NCBI RefSeq assembly: GCF_044466355.1
Contig: NZ_JBITMQ010000026.1
Coordinates: 1-64,000, forward strand
Direction: 5' to 3'
From: Actinophytocola sp044466355
GTDB taxonomy: Bacteria > Actinomycetota > Actinomycetes > Mycobacteriales > Pseudonocardiaceae
DNA length: 64,000 nucleotides
Every line of letters begins with the position of its first letter. Position 1 is the first letter of the stretch. Position numbers and translations under genes: made by a program. The notes below the pieces were generated by a model. That model worked only from the letters and a program-made list of their open reading frames with translations, was not told where the DNA came from and made no database searches. Below are positions 60,663-64,000 of the stretch, in pieces.

Positions 60663-60866
60663 CGGTTGAGCGCAGTTGGAGCACGGTTGGAAGAGTTCTA
60701 CTGTGTCAACGTAGATCAAGAAGTGCGCTGACCTGCGCAGATGTGACTCTGGCAGGTCAAGGTACGCTTGTTCGGAGCAGTTGAGCGCAGCTCACTGTCG
60801 TTCGATGGCCTATCTGGCTCCCAATTTGCTCCCACAGCCCGCTCCCAAGCGCTCCTCGGGAAGCCC
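60663..60866. repeat. Direct repeat, copy 2 (att-like)
   Basis: Second copy of the repeat at 59502-59706; identical core at 60694-60737. The right end reads GGCTCCCAATTTGCTCCCAC, nearly the same as the end of the integrase remnant near 46930-46952. Together the copies bracket the SUKH gene and the terminator. Confidence 0.85.
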
Positions 60867-61107
60867 GTTACTGCCGCTCATCTGCTACTTAAGACTGGGC
60901 GGCAGGATCGTGTCCGGCCAGACTGTGGTCCAGGTGCTCGGTGAGTCGTTCCCTCTATCGGCTGCCTGCCGGTGTCATTGGTGTGGCTCTCTCATGACAT
61001 GCGGCTCACCGAGCATCGCGCGGGGAGTGGCTGGAAAGGGGTCTGTTCTGCTCGAAGTAGCGGTGCCCTCCTTGCTGACATCGTCGCGTTGAGGCAAGGA
61101 GACCTGG
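60867..61107. other. IS110-type upstream region
   Basis: 240 bp before the fusion gene. It likely corresponds to the non-coding left end of the IS110 element whose transposase N-terminus follows. AAGGAGACCTGG immediately before ATG 61108 is a strong ribosome binding site. No other feature seen. Confidence 0.4.
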
Positions 61108-63660
61108 ATGCCCGTGATTATCGGGATGGATCCGCATAAGCGTTCTGCAACGATCGAGGTGATCAACGAACTCGGAGACGTGATCACGGCCGGGAAGTTC
61201 GGCACTGACCAGTTCGGCTATGCGGAAATGCTGTCGGCCGGGCGCCGGTTCACCGAGCAGATATGGGCGGTGGAGGGCTGCAACGGCGTCGGTCGGCATA
61301 TCGCGCACCGGCTGGTCCATGAAGGCGAGCCCGTGCTGGACGTGCCGGCGAAACTCTCAGCGCAGGTGCGGGTGTTCGCGACCTGCAACGGCCGCAAGAC
61401 CGACCCGGTCGACGCGCACTCGGTCGCCTTGGCCGCGTTGCGCGCCCCGAATCTGGTCCGGGTCCAGGCCGATCCCGAGCTGGCCGCAGGCATCATCCTG
61501 ACCTACCTGACCGACTACCCAGGCCGGAGCTGGCAGCAACGGTGGGACGCCAGTCCGATGGGGCAGGGCCTGCGGTCGTTGTTCTGCCTTCGCGTGATCC
61601 AGCCGTCGCTGCTGGCGTTCCGGGTGAACAGTTTCCAGGAGTACGGGAAGTTCTTCGTTGCGGCCCAAGGTGATCCACTGCTGGAGAAGTTCGCCGAGCA
61701 GGTCGCCGCGTCTGACTTGTCGTGGGCGCACCGGCGAGAAGCCCTGTTCGACGTGTGCTGCCTGCTCACCGTTCAAGGCGTCAGCTTCGCTGATCTCACC
61801 CCGGCCGCGTTGCTGCACTACGGGCACGACACCCGCCGCGCACGCGCGATTCTCCTCCCCGGGAGGAAGGCATCGAACCGGTTCGCTGGCCTGTCGGCCT
61901 GGAACATCCTGCACCAGATGGGCCACTTCCCGCCCGAGGCACCGTCCACCATGCGTGCGGCACTGTCCCGTGGCCAGCTCACCATCGAGCAGATGGTCGA
62001 CCGCTATCCGATCCGCAACCGGTCCGTGCGACAGCTGCTCATCGACTACTTCACCCGCCGGTCCGCCGACACCGACTACGCCTCGATCTCCCACATGGTC
62101 CTGGAAGTCGCCCATCACTTCTGGGAGAAGATCGAACGGATCAACCCCGACCAGGCGGACCTGCGTATCGCCCCGGAGGTCTACGCAACCTGGCGGCACA
62201 TGATCAGCACCCGCGAGGACGGCAAGAACGCCGGCAAGCCACGAGCCGGTGTCGACGGCATCGTGATCTGCGTCCGCAGCTTCTACTACGACCTGCATAC
62301 CTGGGCCACCGACGAGCCCGAGCGCTGGGCACAGTGGGTCGCACCCTGCCCGATACCACCCAGCGAGATCCGCGGCCTAGGCAAGCGCCGACGCCGGATC
62401 AACGAACGCACCGCCGACCGCACCCGCCAGCGCCAACCACTGCTGCCGATCCTGATCCAGCACGTCGAGGACCGCTACGACAAGGCGCGCACGCTTCTCG
62501 AACACGCCCGGCAGGCCAAGCCGGGCGAGACATTCATGCTGGACGGACGCTCCTACCAGCGGGTGATCACCAAGAACGACCTTCACAGGCGGCGCCGGTC
62601 CGGCGGTCAGAGCCCGGTGCGGGTGCTCGACGAAGCTACCGGCGAGCTGATCCACATCGAGACCGGCGAGGAAGCCGCGTCCTGGGATTGGGCCTGCGTC
62701 GAGACGCTGCGTCACTCCGGCGTCCGCATCGAGGAGCTCTGCGAACTGACCCACCTCAGCATCCGCCAATACCGGCGGTCCAACGGAGAAGTCATCGCGC
62801 TACTGGTGATCGCACCGTCCAAAACGGACCGGGAGCAGGTCATCCCGATGAGCGCCGAACTGTTTCATGTCATCGCGTCAGTCATCCGCCGCCACACCCA
62901 GGCGGGGCGCAGCATCCCGCTGCTGAGCCGTTTCGACCATCACGACAAGGTCTGGAGCGCCCACCTGCCGTTCCTGTTCCAGCGCCGGATCGGGTCCACC
63001 GACCGGCTCATCTCCGGCGGCACCGTCCTGAACATGATCAAACGCCGCTGCGCCGAGCTGGCCGAGCAGCACCCGGGCTTCCGCACTACCCGGTTCACGC
63101 CCCACGACTTCCGCCGGATCTTCGCCACCGAGCTGGTCAACAGCGGCCTGCCCATCCACATCGGCGCAGCCCTGCTCGGCCACCTCAACATCCAAACCAC
63201 CCGCGGCTACGTCGCCGTGTTCGACGAGGACATCGTCCGTCACTACGTGGCCTTCCTCGACCACCGCCGCGAGCTCCGACCGATAGAGGAATACCGCGAG
63301 GCCACCAGCGAGGAATGGGCCGAGTTCGAGGAACACTTCGACAAACGCAAAGTCGAACTTGGCTCCTGTGGGCGCCCCTACGGCACACCCTGCCAGCACG
63401 AACACGCCTGCATCCGCTGCCCCATGCTGCACGTCAACCCGAAGATGCTCGCCCGGCTCGACGAACTCGAAGCCGACCTGCTCGACCGCCGCGCCCGCGC
63501 CAACGCCGAAGGATGGGCCGGCGAGATCGAGGGCATCGACATGACCCTGACCTTCCTACGCGCCAAACGCGACGACACCGAACGCCGGACACGGAGACCA
63601 GCCGTGGACCTCGGCATACCCCTTCCACCCAGCTTCACCCGCCTGGAGTCCGACTCATGA
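61108..63660 (+). CDS. Fusion: IS110 transposase N-domain + large tyrosine recombinase
   Basis: An 850-aa open frame. Residues 1-~125 are an IS110 DEDD domain: Asp8 (VIIGMDPHKRSATIE), Glu56 (WAVEGCNGVGRHIA), Asp99/Asp102 (RKTDPVDAHSVALAAL). At ~126 it passes without a break into a Tn554-type recombinase: LTYLTDYPGRSWQQRWDASP, VCCLLTVQGVSFADLTPAAL, first Arg in LRHSGVRIEELCELTHLSI, TPHDFRRIFATELVNSGLPI, LLGHLNIQTTRGYVAVFDED (His and catalytic Tyr), and a metal-binding-type tail CQHEHACIRCPMLHVNP. The IS110 C-terminal part is missing and so, apparently, is the first part of the recombinase. The recombinase half has all catalytic residues. ATG 61108 with strong ribosome binding site. Its TGA overlaps an ATG of a following ORF, as in tnpA-B-C-type operons. 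Confidence 0.88.
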   Translation: MPVIIGMDPHKRSATIEVINELGDVITAGKFGTDQFGYAEMLSAGRRFTEQIWAVEGCNGVGRHIAHRLVHEGEPVLDVPAKLSAQVRVFATCNGRKTDPVDAHSVALAALRAPNLVRVQADPELAAGIILTYLTDYPGRSWQQRWDASPMGQGLRSLFCLRVIQPSLLAFRVNSFQEYGKFFVAAQGDPLLEKFAEQVAASDLSWAHRREALFDVCCLLTVQGVSFADLTPAALLHYGHDTRRARAILLPGRKASNRFAGLSAWNILHQMGHFPPEAPSTMRAALSRGQLTIEQMVDRYPIRNRSVRQLLIDYFTRRSADTDYASISHMVLEVAHHFWEKIERINPDQADLRIAPEVYATWRHMISTREDGKNAGKPRAGVDGIVICVRSFYYDLHTWATDEPERWAQWVAPCPIPPSEIRGLGKRRRRINERTADRTRQRQPLLPILIQHVEDRYDKARTLLEHARQAKPGETFMLDGRSYQRVITKNDLHRRRRSGGQSPVRVLDEATGELIHIETGEEAASWDWACVETLRHSGVRIEELCELTHLSIRQYRRSNGEVIALLVIAPSKTDREQVIPMSAELFHVIASVIRRHTQAGRSIPLLSRFDHHDKVWSAHLPFLFQRRIGSTDRLISGGTVLNMIKRRCAELAEQHPGFRTTRFTPHDFRRIFATELVNSGLPIHIGAALLGHLNIQTTRGYVAVFDEDIVRHYVAFLDHRRELRPIEEYREATSEEWAEFEEHFDKRKVELGSCGRPYGTPCQHEHACIRCPMLHVNPKMLARLDELEADLLDRRARANAEGWAGEIEGIDMTLTFLRAKRDDTERRTRRPAVDLGIPLPPSFTRLESDS

Positions 63661-63720
63661 CACCCGAGGCCGCCACCTGGCAAGACCACGTCGAACCTGC
63701 GACCGGCCCAACGAGCTACC
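63657..63720 (+). pseudogene. Start of a third recombinase-operon gene, truncated
   Basis: ATG 63657 overlaps the recombinase stop (ATGA) and opens MTPEAATWQDHVEPATGP, consistent with the small gene that follows such recombinases. After about 20 codons the plus-strand frame loses protein character because a genuine minus-strand gene occupies the DNA. The element's right end is therefore near 63700. Confidence 0.45.
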
Positions 63721-64000
63721 AGATGATGACCCCGCCACCGACATCGACAGCCCGTCTGGCCGCGCCTTCGATGTTCCAAAGGCGACGCGAGATCGCGGCA
63801 ACGGTCTCGCCGTGCGAGTCCTGCGGCCGACCGGGGTCCGGATGGGGCGCGACCACCTCGATGTTGGCCCGCAGCAACGCGCATTCGTCCAGGAATCCCG
63901 GGACCTCATCCGGCGAGACCGTCAGATCGGCGTCAGCCAGGGCAGGGAAGTACCGGGCGCCCAACGCACGGACCACTTCCGACCCCCAGATCACGGCACG
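63716..64000 (-). CDS. Unknown protein, 3' part only
   Basis: The last ~94 codons of a minus-strand gene that may continue beyond the window: IWGSEVVRALGARYFPALAD, LTVSPDEVPGFLDECALLRA, IEVVAPHPDPGRPQDSHGE, AAISRRLWNIEGAARRAVDV, TAG stop at 63716. GTG 63994 could be the start but the frame is open to the edge. Soluble, alpha/beta. I do not recognise the family. It marks the DNA into which the recombinase element was inserted. Confidence 0.65.
   Translation of the reverse strand, partial: RAVIWGSEVVRALGARYFPALADADLTVSPDEVPGFLDECALLRANIEVVAPHPDPGRPQDSHGETVAAISRRLWNIEGAARRAVDVGGGVIIW

Overview
The window is very GC-rich, uses GTG and TTG starts freely, and carries ALF-repeat proteins, LAL-type LuxR regulators, FHA/Ser-Thr kinases, BMP-type ABC transport genes and actinobacterial integrase remnants. 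This points to an actinomycete, most likely a Pseudonocardiales-type genome (Saccharothrix, Lentzea, Kibdelosporangium and relatives). The genus is inference. No rRNA, complete tRNA or CRISPR array was found. Many genes are broken (LuxR regulator, ketosynthase piece, ALF copy, desaturase, GNAT, IS256, integrase, IS110, WD40, MFS), so much of the window is decaying accessory DNA.

Layout. 1-840: gene debris, a terminator and a large hairpin. 838-11416 (minus): a tightly packed operon of four secreted proteins (active subtilisin, WD-G-W propeller protein, catalytically dead sedolisin homologue, subtilisin-like protein with no catalytic domain) below a frameshifted LAL regulator. 11.6-17.6 kb: ketosynthase remnant, membrane lipoprotein-like protein, S1 protease, membrane-anchored periplasmic-binding-fold protein, small membrane protein. 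17.7-22.4 kb: Tat-exported ALF-repeat protein with a toxin-like C-terminus, a degenerate partial copy downstream of it, and a stand-alone XRE regulator. 23.6-30.0 kb (minus): four-gene signalling operon (YISDAKVDML-type protein, kinase-TPR-WD40, FHA-kinase, unknown). 30.0-31.3 kb: GNAT and IS256 remnants and an HTH gene.

31.4-44.9 kb (plus): a GntR regulator with an 18-bp perfect palindrome in front of it, then a 12-gene catabolic unit in which most boundaries overlap: BMP-type nucleoside-like ABC importer, cysteine hydrolase, PfkB kinase, nucleoside phosphorylase, SIS phosphosugar protein, two aldehyde dehydrogenases, class III CoA-transferase and glutaryl-CoA-dehydrogenase-like enzyme. The enzymes suggest import of a nucleoside-like compound, cleavage, phosphorylation of the sugar, and oxidation of a second fragment through a dicarboxylyl-CoA. 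I know of no described pathway that uses exactly this set.

45.0-64.0 kb is a mobile/defence island: an xis-integrase remnant ending at the 3' half of a tRNA-Val gene; a Crp / class III cyclase / degenerate NTPase / coiled-coil operon (47526-52125), which is the best candidate for an undescribed cyclic-nucleotide conflict system; two IS110 elements; a small constant-component-like gene plus TPR-CHAT protease with a decayed WD40 gene; a broken MFS transporter; a SUKH gene flanked by ~200-bp direct repeats; and an in-frame fusion of an IS110 transposase N-terminus to a large tyrosine recombinase. Three related att-like sequences (47.0, 59.5 and 60.7 kb) suggest repeated integrations. All family assignments come from reading motifs; no database search was possible.
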